Assembly: GCF_900101915.1 (NCBI RefSeq)
Contig: NZ_FNAL01000008.1
Location: 1 to 64,000 of the forward strand
Reading direction: 5' to 3'
Length of the DNA stretch: 64,000 nucleotides
From: Psychrobacter pacificensis
Lineage (GTDB): Bacteria > Pseudomonadota > Gammaproteobacteria > Pseudomonadales > Moraxellaceae
The notes beneath the pieces were generated by a model. The model was not told the origin of the DNA and searched no databases. It worked only from the letters and a program-made list of their open reading frames with translations. Made by a program: the position numbers and the translations under genes. Shown piece after piece: positions 27,740 through 36,573 of the stretch (the stretch's first letter is position 1; each line of letters starts with the position of its first letter).

Positions 27740-29215
27740 ATGAGTCGTGAAATCTTAACGGTAGTAGAAACTGTCAGTAATGAAAAGGGCTTAAATCCTG
27801 AAGACATCTTTGAAGCCATAGAAGACGCTTTGGTGGTATCGACCAAGAAAAAAGTATATACCGAGCAGCCAGAAGTGGCTGTGCGAGTAGCTATTGACCG
27901 TGCAACTGGCGATTATGACACTTATCGTTATTGGACCGTGGTTGCAGATGAAGACCATGAAATGCCTGCTTGTCAGCTTGCTATCACAGATCTTGATCAA
28001 AAAGAATGGTCAATTGGTGATATCAAAGAAGAGCAAATCGAATCGATTGAATTTGGTCGTATTGCAGCCACTCAAGCAAAGCAGGTCATCATCCAAAAAA
28101 TCCGTGAAGCTGAGCGTGCACTTGTGGCAGACGCTTTTGAGCCGCGTGTTGGTGAAATGATGTATGGCGAAGTCAAGAAACAGACACGTGATGGCTATAT
28201 CATCGACTTAGGCGACAATGCTGAAGGCTACTTGTCACGCGATCAAATGTTGCCACGTGAGCAGCTACGTCCAAAATCACGTATCAACGCCATCTTATAT
28301 CATGTAAACCGTGAAAACCGCGGTGCACAGCTATTGTTATCTCGCACGCATCCTGAAATGCTATCAGCATTGATGCAAAAAGAAGTACCTGAGATTGCAG
28401 AACAAATTATCGAAATCCGTAACGTCGCTCGCCTGCCTGGTACTCGTGCTAAAATAGCCGTGAAGACCAACGATCATCGTATCGATCCTGTTGGGGCTTG
28501 TATTGGTATGCGTGGCACACGTATCCAAGCAGTACAGCAAGAGCTAGATGGTGAGCGTATCGATGTCGTAGTATGGTCAGATGATCCAGCTCAGTTCATC
28601 ATCAGCTCTTTAGAACCAGCTGATGTCAGCAGCATCATCTTAGATGAAGACACTCAAACAGCAGATATTATCTTTAGCACCAACGATCAACTGGCACGCG
28701 CGATTGGCTCACAAGGCCAAAACGTACGCTTGGCCTCTGAGTTGACTGGCTATAAGCTGAATATGATGCTCGAAGAAGAGTACAAACAGCGTCAAGAAAA
28801 CGAATCAAAAGCATTTATTGAATTATTTTATGATCGCCTAGAAGTTGATCAAGATCTAGCGCAGGCGCTGGTTGATATTGGTTTTACCAGTATCGAAGAA
28901 GTGGCCTATGTGCCAGTCGATACCTTCTATGACATTGAAGGGTTAGACGATGAAGCAATCGACATGATTCAAGAACGTGCTAAAGACGTCGTCATTGCTG
29001 ATGAGCTGGTCAAACAACAGAACATGAAAGAGCCAAGTCAAGAGCTTGAAGGTATGACAGTCAGCTGGGCCTATAAAATGGCACAAAAAGATATTATTAC
29101 CGTGGATGATTTAGCAGAACAAGCCGTCTTCGATCTAGAAGATATCGAAGGATTAGACTCCGAAACTGCAGGAAAACTCATCATGAAAGCTCGGGAATCT
29201 TGGTTCGATGAATAA
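27740..29215 (+). CDS. nusA: Transcription termination/antitermination factor NusA
   Basis: A 491-residue protein with the RNA polymerase-binding N-terminal domain (VSNEKGLNPEDIFEAIEDAL), an S1 domain (residues about 135-200, GEVKKQTRDGYIIDLGDNAEGYL), two KH domains (VGACIGMRGTRIQAVQQELDGERIDVV and AIGSQGQNVRLASELTGYKLN) and two acidic C-terminal repeat domains (residues about 360-425 and 435-491), as in E. coli NusA (495 residues). It regulates pausing, termination and antitermination. Confidence 0.96.
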   Translation: MSREILTVVETVSNEKGLNPEDIFEAIEDALVVSTKKKVYTEQPEVAVRVAIDRATGDYDTYRYWTVVADEDHEMPACQLAITDLDQKEWSIGDIKEEQIESIEFGRIAATQAKQVIIQKIREAERALVADAFEPRVGEMMYGEVKKQTRDGYIIDLGDNAEGYLSRDQMLPREQLRPKSRINAILYHVNRENRGAQLLLSRTHPEMLSALMQKEVPEIAEQIIEIRNVARLPGTRAKIAVKTNDHRIDPVGACIGMRGTRIQAVQQELDGERIDVVVWSDDPAQFIISSLEPADVSSIILDEDTQTADIIFSTNDQLARAIGSQGQNVRLASELTGYKLNMMLEEEYKQRQENESKAFIELFYDRLEVDQDLAQALVDIGFTSIEEVAYVPVDTFYDIEGLDDEAIDMIQERAKDVVIADELVKQQNMKEPSQELEGMTVSWAYKMAQKDIITVDDLAEQAVFDLEDIEGLDSETAGKLIMKARESWFDE

Positions 29216-29366
29216 GCGGTAACTGCATATCGCTGTCTTTTGGTGATATGCTATTGAGAATAAAGTGCTGGTGTCTACATACTGTAAATACTGGCCTTAA
29301 CCCAATCATTTGTAGCCAACAACTGAATTGAACATATAGCAAATAATAGACAGTAGGTGATAATAA

Positions 29367-32102
29367 ATGGCAGATAAGACCGTCAAAGAACTGGCAGAAA
29401 TGGTAGGCAAAACTACAAGTGCTGTAAAGCAGCAATTAGTAGATGCTGGCCTGCCTGCTCGCGCAGAGGATGACCTAGTCACCGAGTTTGAGCAAGAGAA
29501 GTTGGTGACGTATTTAAAACAAAGTCATGGTCAAAACGAAAAGCGTCGTATTAGTCTCAAATCTAAGACAACGAGTACCGCTCGTGTGACTGGCTCTTCG
29601 GGTAAATCTAAGAGCGTTAATGTTGAAGTACGCAAAAAGAAAGTATTTGAGAAGCCGGATCCAAAGAAAATAGCTGAAGAATTAGCCGCGCGAGAGCAGG
29701 CTCTCATTGAATCTCAAGAGCGTGCTGCTAAAGAAGCAGAAGAACGTGCTGCGACCAAGAAAAAAGCAGAAGAGCGCCAAGCAGCAACTTTAGCTGCAAT
29801 GCGTGCAAGCTTAGGCTCTAGCAAAAAATCAGACGACAAAAACGATGATATTTCCACCTCAGTTGTCGTTAAAAAAGGCGGTAAAGCGAGCAAAGCCACC
29901 GTTGAAGTCAAGCCTAAAGAGCAGCCGAAGAAAAAGGTTACTGCTACTAAACCTAAAGTTGAGACAGCTGCTGAGCGTAAAGCTCGCGAAACTCGTGAGA
30001 AAGAAGAAGCGCGTCTACGTGAAATCGAATTAGAAACTCGCCGTACTCAAGCAGAAGAAGCGCAAAAGCGTACGCTTGAGCAAATGCGTAAAATGGCTGG
30101 TAAATATACCGATCGTGAGCCTGTTGCCGAAGTGCGTAAAGATGAACCATTGGCTGAAGGCCTGGTCGGTGATGCATTAGAAGAGTCATTTGAAAAAGAA
30201 CGTCGCGAAATCAAACGCGGTGCAAACAGCACGGGTGCTCGTGGTCGTCGTCGTAAGAATCAAGATGAGCGTGAAATCAAAAACCGTAAAAACGGTTTGC
30301 GTTCAACACAAGCATCACAACATAAGTTTGAAAAACCTGTCGAAAAAATCGTCTATGATGTTGAGATTAGTGAGCACATCACTGTTGCAGATCTTGCACA
30401 GCGTATGGCAGTCAAGGCTCGTGAAGTCATTAAATTATTGATGAAAATGGGTGAAATCGCTCGCGAATCAGATACCATCGATCAAGCGACAGCAAGTCTG
30501 ATCGTTGAAGAGATGGGTCACAACCCTGTCCTTGTCAGTGATACCAAGGTCGAAGACGATCTACAAGATGCCGTTGATGAGCGCAGCAGTAACGTGCAAA
30601 CCCGTCCACCTGTCGTCACTATCATGGGTCACGTTGACCATGGTAAGACCTCATTGCTTGATAAGATTCGCGAGACCAAAGTAGCGACTGGCGAAGCAGG
30701 TGGTATTACTCAGCATATCGGTGCTTATCACGTAGAAACCGATCGTGGTGTTATCACTTTCCTTGATACTCCAGGTCACGCGGCGTTTAGCGCAATGCGC
30801 TCACGCGGTGCTCAGGCAACTGATATTGTTGTACTTGTCGTCGCAGCTGATGATGGCATGATGCCACAAACGGCAGAAGCGATTGATCATGCACGTGCTG
30901 CTGGTACGCCAATCATTGTTGCTATTAATAAAATGGATAAGCCAAGTGCTGATCCTGACCGTGTTCTCAATGAATTGACTACCAAAGAAGTCGTCACAGA
31001 AGAATGGGGTGGCGACACACCAATGGCACGTATTTCAGCCAAGACAGGCGAAGGTATCGACGACTTACTAGAGTTTATTAGCTTGCAAGCTGAGTTAATG
31101 GAGTTAGAGGCGCCACTAGACGGTGCTGCACAAGGTGTGGTTATTGAATCAAGACTCGAAAAAGGTCGTGGCCCTGTGGTTAGTGTTCTAGTTAAGAAAG
31201 GCACGTTGAAACAAGGCGACTTGGTTCTAGCTGGTGAGCACTATGGTAAAGTACGTGCACTAACTGACGAGAATGGTCAACGTGTTAAATCAGCTGGCCC
31301 TTCTATTCCTGTAGAGATTTTAGGTCTGCCTGAAACACCTGCGGCTGGTAGTGAATTCTTAGTAGTAACGGACGAGAAAAAAGCGCGCGAAGTTGCGGCC
31401 TTTAGAACTAACCGTGAGCGTGAGCGCCAACTTGAGCGTCAAAATGCCATGCGTTTAGAAAGCATGTTCGATCAGATGGGTCAAGGCGATGTGTCATTCT
31501 TGAACATTGTATTGAAGACAGACGTACGTGGTTCACTTGAAGCACTACTAGCTGCCCTAAATGAATTGTCTACTGATGAAGTAAAAGTCAGAGTTATCAG
31601 TTCAGGTGTTGGTCCTATCTCTGAGTCTGACGTAACACTTGCAGAATCTAGCGAAGCGGTATTGTTAGGCTTTAACGTCCGTGCAGATGCCACCGCACGC
31701 CGTAAAGCAGATACAGCTAACATGGATATTCGTTACTATAGTGTCATCTATGGTTTGATTGATGATGTGAAATCTGCAATGAGTGGTATGCTTGCTCCTG
31801 AACATCGTGAGAAAATCTTGGGTGTTGCAGAAGTTCGTGAAGTATTCCGCTCTAGTAAGTTTGGTGCGGCTGCTGGTTGTATGGTGGTTGAAGGTACAAT
31901 CTATCGCAACAAACCTATCCGCGTATTGCGTGATGACCAAGTCATCTTTACTGGTCAATTGCAATCATTACGTCGTTATAAAGAAGACGTCAATGAAGTA
32001 CGTACTGGTATGGAATGTGGTCTGGCCGTTCGTGGCTATGATGTCGAAGCTGGCGATAAGATCGAAGTCTTTGAAATTCAAGAGTTCGCCCGTACTATCT
32101 AA
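29367..32102 (+). CDS. infB: Translation initiation factor IF-2
   Basis: A 911-residue GTPase that brings fMet-tRNA to the 30S subunit. An N-terminal IF2_N domain ([25 protein letters not shown]) is followed by a long charged, coiled region rich in Lys, Glu and Ala (residues about 80-300), a second IF2_N domain, the G domain with [12 protein letters not shown] near residue 420, DTPGHAAF, and NKMDKPSAD, then the C-terminal fMet-tRNA-binding domains. Two internal methionines could give shorter forms like those in E. coli, but I cannot tell. Confidence 0.96.
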   Translation: MADKTVKELAEMVGKTTSAVKQQLVDAGLPARAEDDLVTEFEQEKLVTYLKQSHGQNEKRRISLKSKTTSTARVTGSSGKSKSVNVEVRKKKVFEKPDPKKIAEELAAREQALIESQERAAKEAEERAATKKKAEERQAATLAAMRASLGSSKKSDDKNDDISTSVVVKKGGKASKATVEVKPKEQPKKKVTATKPKVETAAERKARETREKEEARLREIELETRRTQAEEAQKRTLEQMRKMAGKYTDREPVAEVRKDEPLAEGLVGDALEESFEKERREIKRGANSTGARGRRRKNQDEREIKNRKNGLRSTQASQHKFEKPVEKIVYDVEISEHITVADLAQRMAVKAREVIKLLMKMGEIARESDTIDQATASLIVEEMGHNPVLVSDTKVEDDLQDAVDERSSNVQTRPPVVTIMGHVDHGKTSLLDKIRETKVATGEAGGITQHIGAYHVETDRGVITFLDTPGHAAFSAMRSRGAQATDIVVLVVAADDGMMPQTAEAIDHARAAGTPIIVAINKMDKPSADPDRVLNELTTKEVVTEEWGGDTPMARISAKTGEGIDDLLEFISLQAELMELEAPLDGAAQGVVIESRLEKGRGPVVSVLVKKGTLKQGDLVLAGEHYGKVRALTDENGQRVKSAGPSIPVEILGLPETPAAGSEFLVVTDEKKAREVAAFRTNRERERQLERQNAMRLESMFDQMGQGDVSFLNIVLKTDVRGSLEALLAALNELSTDEVKVRVISSGVGPISESDVTLAESSEAVLLGFNVRADATARRKADTANMDIRYYSVIYGLIDDVKSAMSGMLAPEHREKILGVAEVREVFRSSKFGAAAGCMVVEGTIYRNKPIRVLRDDQVIFTGQLQSLRRYKEDVNEVRTGMECGLAVRGYDVEAGDKIEVFEIQEFARTI

Positions 32103-32191
32103 AGCCGCTGTTCGATAACAGAGTATGTAGCAATGCAATATGCCAAATGTGCTGAGCATGCTAGATACTCTGTCGATATTCAGCTGTACTT

Positions 32192-32225
32192 AGGCCTATC
32201 AGGTACACCCTGCTAGGCCTTTTTT
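32192..32225 (+). terminator. Terminator-like hairpin between infB and rbfA
   Basis: AGGCCTATCAGG and CCTGCTAGGCCT form a 12-bp stem with one mismatch and a 4-base loop, followed by T6. It lies inside the nusA operon. Confidence 0.75.
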
Positions 32226-32304
32226 AGCAAATATCATTACTACATTTTTTAGCAAACAGTTCTATATATTAATAACAATAGACCCATTAAAGTAAGGTAA
32301 CAAC

Positions 32305-32694
32305 ATGAACCAACGTTTACAACGCTTATCCGATCAGATCCAGCGTGAGCTTGCTGTTCTTATTCGTGATGAAGTCAATGATCCTCGTCTGACAGGTTTT
32401 GTCACAATCTCCAGTGTCAAAGTGAGCCCAGATTTAGGCTATGCAGATATCTATGTCACTATCATGGAGCCTGAGCTCAATGATGCCATGACTAAGACCA
32501 ATCACGTAGAAAGCGTCAAAGTACTGAATAAAGCAGCAGGGTTTTTGCGTACTGAGCTGAGCCATAGCCTAAAAACACGTACTACGCCGCGCCTACGCTT
32601 TCACTATGATGAAGTGACTGCTCGTGGTAACTACATGATGGACTTGATTAATAAAGCCGTCAACAAAACTGAGCAAAACGAGAATGACGAGTAA
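32305..32694 (+). CDS. rbfA: 30S ribosome-binding factor RbfA
   Basis: A 129-residue KH-fold protein for late 16S rRNA processing and cold growth. Family blocks are RLQRLSDQIQRELAVLIRDEVNDPRLTGFVTISSVKVSPDLGYADIYVT and LRTELSHSLKTRTTPRLRFHYDE. It precedes truB by 9 bases. A terminator-like hairpin stands before it, so expression may differ from infB. Confidence 0.94.
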   Translation: MNQRLQRLSDQIQRELAVLIRDEVNDPRLTGFVTISSVKVSPDLGYADIYVTIMEPELNDAMTKTNHVESVKVLNKAAGFLRTELSHSLKTRTTPRLRFHYDEVTARGNYMMDLINKAVNKTEQNENDE

Positions 32695-32703
32695 GTTATT
32701 ATT

Positions 32704-33792
32704 ATGTCTATAACGTCTAAGCAACCTGATAAAAAAGCCAGCAAAGCACCTGAAAAAATAAAAGTTTCAGGGGTTATCTTGGTGGACAAACCCAAAGGTA
32801 TGACTTCACAGCAAGTTGTGTCGAAAGTGAAGTATTTGTTTAAGTCACCGATACACGATAGCAAAAAGGCTGGTCATACTGGTACGCTTGATCCGATGGC
32901 AACTGGTTTATTGCCGATTTGCCTAGGCGAAGCGACCAAGTTTAGTCATTATCAACTGGATGCTGACAAGTCTTATCAAGCAACGATTTTGCTTGGTAGT
33001 CAAACCGATACGGGTGATGCAGACGGTCAAGTGGTGGCACAATCATCTATTCCAACATTTGATGATGTTTCATTGGCTACTATCGCACAGCAATTTCTGG
33101 GCCCTCAGCAGCAGATACCACCGATGTATTCAGCATTAAAAAAAGATGGCAAAAAACTGTATGAGTATGCCCGCGCTGGTATTGAAATTGATAGGCCACC
33201 GAGAGATATCATTATTAAGGCGATTGAGCTGCATGCGATTGATGATATACAGATTTGTTTGACAGTCACTTGTACCAAAGGGACTTACGTACGCGTATTA
33301 GCAGAGGATATTGCAAAAAAGCTAGGAACGCTTGGACATTTAACGGCATTGCGTCGCACGCAAGTCGGTAATTTTAGTATTGATGATTCTATTGCACTAT
33401 CGGCTTTAGAAGACAAAGACTTAGATAGCCGACACTCTCAGTTATTGCCTGTCGATGCGTGTATTGATATCGATGCTGAGTTGGTACTGACCGAAGAACA
33501 GTGCGCGCGCGTACATATGGGACAGCGCTTAAACGTATCCGATAGCTTGATAGGTAAGCTTAGAGATTATGTTGCAAGCAATGCTGCTCATCAAATATCC
33601 CATGCCAGTGAAGCAGAAACCAATATTGCTGGTTCTGATATCGGTACTGAAGACAGCATGGACATCTCGCAGCCTTTACAGCACGAGTTAGCTGTTGATA
33701 TACGCTTGCTAAATGAGCAAGGAGCATTTCTTGGATTGGGCGCCATTAGCCTCAATGGACGCTTACAGCCCAAAAAGCTTATCCAACGTTGA
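32704..33792 (+). CDS. truB: tRNA pseudouridine-55 synthase TruB
   Basis: A 362-residue synthase that makes the universal T-loop pseudouridine 55. The catalytic Asp63 lies in AGHTGTLDPMATGLLPICLGEATKF; further TruB blocks are QQIPPMYSALKKDGKKLYEYARAGIEIDRPPR and VTCTKGTYVRVLAEDIAKKLGT. It is longer than E. coli TruB (314 residues), because an acidic Ser/Asp-rich segment of roughly 40 residues (about 290-330) is inserted in the C-terminal PUA-like domain. It is the last gene of the operon and is followed by a terminator. Confidence 0.93.
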   Translation: MSITSKQPDKKASKAPEKIKVSGVILVDKPKGMTSQQVVSKVKYLFKSPIHDSKKAGHTGTLDPMATGLLPICLGEATKFSHYQLDADKSYQATILLGSQTDTGDADGQVVAQSSIPTFDDVSLATIAQQFLGPQQQIPPMYSALKKDGKKLYEYARAGIEIDRPPRDIIIKAIELHAIDDIQICLTVTCTKGTYVRVLAEDIAKKLGTLGHLTALRRTQVGNFSIDDSIALSALEDKDLDSRHSQLLPVDACIDIDAELVLTEEQCARVHMGQRLNVSDSLIGKLRDYVASNAAHQISHASEAETNIAGSDIGTEDSMDISQPLQHELAVDIRLLNEQGAFLGLGAISLNGRLQPKKLIQR

Positions 33793-33882
33793 GGCTGTAT
33801 TAATAAATGCTGATCAGTAGGCAACGGTTTTTGTCTGCTTTACTAATGGTTTACACTAATCACATACCGTCACATTTTATTG

Positions 33883-33917
33883 CAGGTTTCGCCTATGGTG
33901 AAACCTGTTTTTTTTAT
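33883..33917 (+). terminator. Terminator of the nusA operon
   Basis: CAGGTTTCGCC and GTGAAACCTG form a stem with one mismatch, followed by T8. The 210 bases from here to the next gene hold no other feature I can support. Confidence 0.82.
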
Positions 33918-34127
33918 ACAGTGTATATACCAGTTAAGGACAGCTGCATAAAATGAAAATGGACGACAATAATAACCAAAAAATAGAATTATAACCAAGG
34001 ACATTTTCTAATAAGTATAAAACCAGTCAAGGGAAGACTATTAACGATGTATAACATTAATGAATGATAAAAATATTAAAACAAATGAATTAATACAAAC
34101 TCAATGCTAAATACAAAAGGAAATATT

Positions 34128-34652
34128 ATGAAAACGATCGCTTTTTTACTACACAATAACTTCGAGCAAGCAGAATATGAAGATGTGAATAACCAGCTAA
34201 AAAACAAAGGTTATAAGACGCTACTGATCACTACGAACGATGCTAAAGAAGTCCAAGCCATGCAGCAGGATGTAAATAAAGGTGATACCTTTACTGCTGA
34301 TATCTTCGTAAAAGATGCAAATGTTTCCGATTATGATGCATTGGTATTGCCAGGTGGTACAGTGAACGCTGATACTATTCGTGGTAACAAAGACGCTCAT
34401 AAGGTTATCAATGCCATTAACGACGCAGGTAAACCATTAGCTGTGATTTGTCATGCACCTTGGGCACTTATCAACACGGGCATTGCTAAAGGCAAAACAC
34501 TAACCGCCTATCATACGCTGCAAACCGATCTAGAAAATGCTGGTGCGACGTACGTCGATAAGACTGTACAAGTCGATGGCAGTTTAATTACTTCACGTAA
34601 TCCAGATGATATCAGTAATTTTGTCGATGCTATCGACAAAGCATTGTCTTAA
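34128..34652 (+). CDS. PfpI/DJ-1 family glyoxalase or protease-like protein
   Basis: A 174-residue DJ-1/PfpI fold protein. AFLLHNNFEQAEYEDVNNQL carries the conserved glutamate, YDALVLPGGTVNADTIRGNK the oxyanion loop, and AVICHAPWALINTGIAKGKTLTAY the nucleophile elbow with the reactive cysteine followed by His. Relatives (YhbO, YraA, PfpI) are stress-induced deglycase/glyoxalase-like enzymes; the exact reaction here is unknown. AAGGAAATATT precedes the ATG at 34128; an in-frame upstream ATG at 34104 is less likely. Two small acidic protein genes follow on the same strand. Confidence 0.85.
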   Translation: MKTIAFLLHNNFEQAEYEDVNNQLKNKGYKTLLITTNDAKEVQAMQQDVNKGDTFTADIFVKDANVSDYDALVLPGGTVNADTIRGNKDAHKVINAINDAGKPLAVICHAPWALINTGIAKGKTLTAYHTLQTDLENAGATYVDKTVQVDGSLITSRNPDDISNFVDAIDKALS

Positions 34653-34744
34653 ATTTTGCTTTATTTATTGAAAGATGAAAAATTAAAAATTCTCAACTAT
34701 TTATAATTACAATTAAAGATATAATTACAATTAAGGAAAATATT

Positions 34745-34906
34745 ATGTCTAACTCTAACCCAAATGATACTGAACTTGAGCAACAACGTGCTGAATCGGC
34801 AACGGCCGCTCTTAAGAGTCAAACTGAAGACAACCATACTGAAAACAGCGAAGCAGCAGCAGACCGCATTGCTAGTAATGTAAAAGATGCTAAAGAAGAC
34901 AAATAG
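34745..34906 (+). CDS. Small hydrophilic acidic protein (53 residues)
   Basis: A short reading frame with a good ribosome-binding site (AAGGA nine bases before the ATG). The product begins MSNSNPNDTELEQQRAES and continues with Ala, Glu, Asp, Asn and Ser; it has no cysteine, aromatic residue or hydrophobic stretch, so it is probably unstructured and cytoplasmic. It lies 92 bases after the PfpI gene. The next small gene also starts with MSNS and has similar composition. Function unknown; general stress protection is only a guess from composition and context. Confidence 0.55.
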   Translation: MSNSNPNDTELEQQRAESATAALKSQTEDNHTENSEAAADRIASNVKDAKEDK

Positions 34907-35032
34907 TATCTTTGTGTGTCATTCAGCCTAGAATGGTACAGCTGCATTTGGCTTTAGCTTAGTAGCAATAATTATTTTAGTATTGGTAACTGTAAAATAG
35001 ATATTTTGAAAAATAATAATGTAGGAGCTAAC

Positions 35033-35209
35033 ATGAGTAACTCAACAGATAATATGGATGCGCAAGAAAAAAAAATTCAGCAATTATCAGAAGACATTGA
35101 TCCTGGTGAGGATGCTACTCCTGATAGTTTGGCAGAAGCCACCACAGCGTCACCACTTGACGATGACGAGCTAGGTGGCAATGCAACACAAGATGATATT
35201 AACAAATAA
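35033..35209 (+). CDS. Small hydrophilic acidic protein (58 residues)
   Basis: The product begins MSNSTDNMDAQEKKIQQLS and is strongly acidic (DIDPGEDATPDSLAE, SPLDDDELGGN). It has no aromatic residue or membrane segment. TAGGAG stands 6 bases before the ATG at 35033, which is preferred over an in-frame ATG at 35006. It forms a pair with the 53-residue gene upstream. I do not recognise a family. Confidence 0.6.
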   Translation: MSNSTDNMDAQEKKIQQLSEDIDPGEDATPDSLAEATTASPLDDDELGGNATQDDINK

Positions 35210-35278
35210 GCAAACATTGTCATCTGTTGATAAACTGTCCTCCCATTAAGGCCAGATCTAAATTTACAAGTTTTATGA

Positions 35279-35306
35279 AAAACTGCTGATAGTTCAGCAG
35301 TTTTTT
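35279..35306 (+). terminator. Terminator after the small acidic protein genes
   Basis: AAAACTGCTGA and TCAGCAGTTTT enclose a TAGT loop and end in T6. The rest of the stretch up to rpsO (about 280 bases) must hold the rpsO promoter and leader; I see no other clear feature. Confidence 0.85.
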
Positions 35307-35583
35307 GTTATAATTGCCCTCACATTTAAATCAGGTTTTGAATAATGTATGTTAGTTAGATCCACACCTTAACTAGGTGTTGACGTTGATAAATATAATG
35401 CATACGTTCAAACGTGTTAAATGGTCGTTATCTTTAACTGAATTTGTCGTACACTAGGTCAACTCTAGTAATGCAGGGTTGTCCTGAATGGCGCGCAAGT
35501 TATTTTATTTACTATTCTACTGCTTTTAATCTGACTCAAATTGTAGTCCGTTTTTAAAGTTTTTAGCATTGCCGGAGATATTT

Positions 35584-35850
35584 ATGCTAACTAATACCGA
35601 TCGTGAACAAATCATCGCTCAATACCAACGTGGCGAAAACGACACTGGCTCCCCAGAAGTTCAAGTAGCTTTGTTGAGCGCTCGTATCAACGATTTGCAG
35701 AATCATTTCAAAGAACATAAAGCTGACCATCATAGCCGTCGCGGTCTTATCCGTATGGTTAACACGCGTCGCAAATTGCTTGATTACCTAAAAGGTAAAG
35801 ATCTTGGTCGCTACACCACTCTTATCAGTCAGTTAGGTCTACGTCGCTAA
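35584..35850 (+). CDS. rpsO: 30S ribosomal protein S15
   Basis: An 88-residue primary 16S rRNA-binding protein. The family motif [50 protein letters not shown] is complete. GGAG stands before the ATG at 35584; the frame's earlier start at 35569 would add five residues not found in S15. It precedes pnp, as in E. coli, but is 720 bases away from it and has its own terminator. In E. coli S15 represses its own translation through a leader pseudoknot; I could not confirm one here. Confidence 0.95.
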   Translation: MLTNTDREQIIAQYQRGENDTGSPEVQVALLSARINDLQNHFKEHKADHHSRRGLIRMVNTRRKLLDYLKGKDLGRYTTLISQLGLRR

Positions 35851-35971
35851 TCTAACGACAATAATACGAGTGGGTGGTAAAACAAAGGACGCCATTATAT
35901 GGCAGAATCTTAAAATTTTTGCTAACCGCTTGGAACTTGTTTGTTGTTATCGATAAAATAGATTTTTCTAA

Positions 35972-36005
35972 AAACGGTGTGGAATAGTTTCACGCCGTTT
36001 TTTTA
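35972..36005 (+). terminator. Terminator after rpsO
   Basis: AAACGGTGTG and CACGCCGTTT form a 10-bp stem with one wobble pair, followed by T7. Confidence 0.8.
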
Positions 36006-36511
36006 TGCTTATTCATTTTGAAAGCTATGTTTAGATAGCACCATTTGTCTAAAACACATCAATGTCGACAAACATCAGCTACCAAAAATAATGATAATGA
36101 TGCTGATTGGGCGTTAAAATCAGTATTTCCTATCGATAACGGCTCTGTTCTGCAATTAATTGGTCAATGGCTATAAATCACTGTAAAATAATGCCTTGTG
36201 AGTTCGATAGTATATCTACTGAATATATAGCGACTACTGATAAAGTACTTGTCTCTTAGCTTACTGCGTAAATAGCTGATTCTTGAGAGCGTAGACATAG
36301 CCTGGACGGTCTTTAGCGCCGAAGTCTTTTGACTTAATGTCTGTTTGATAGTATTTATAGTAAAGCCAAAATTGAACGACCAAATATACATAATAGTACG
36401 ATGTCTAGCACGAAAAGATATATGAAATAATTAGGTAAAGTTATTGGCATTGATTGAGATGATTTCTAATAGAGAGATTGTCAGTTAATGACCATATACA
36501 CAGAATTTTAA
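36006..36511. other. Non-coding region between rpsO and pnp
   Basis: About 500 AT-rich bases with no supported gene. The only long frame (minus strand, 36164-36391) lacks a convincing start or family resemblance. The pnp promoter should lie here. Confidence 0.35.
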
Positions 36512-36553
36512 TGACAGATATCAGGTTTTTCAAAGCTGATATCACTTTTGTCA
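36512..36553 (+). promoter_or_regulatory. Stem-loop in the pnp leader
   Basis: GATATCAG (36517-36524) pairs perfectly with CTGATATC (36536-36543). An outer stem TGACA (36512-36516) with TGTCA (36549-36553) extends it across a 5-base bulge. It ends 20 bases before the pnp start. In E. coli the pnp leader folds into a stem cut by RNase III, after which PNPase represses its own synthesis; the same role is inferred here. Confidence 0.6.
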
Positions 36554-36573
36554 GTCAACATTAGGAAGATTAT

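Noticed and set aside
36164-36391. 75-residue reading frame on the minus strand between rpsO and pnp
   Set aside because: No ribosome-binding site or family resemblance; probably chance in AT-rich DNA.
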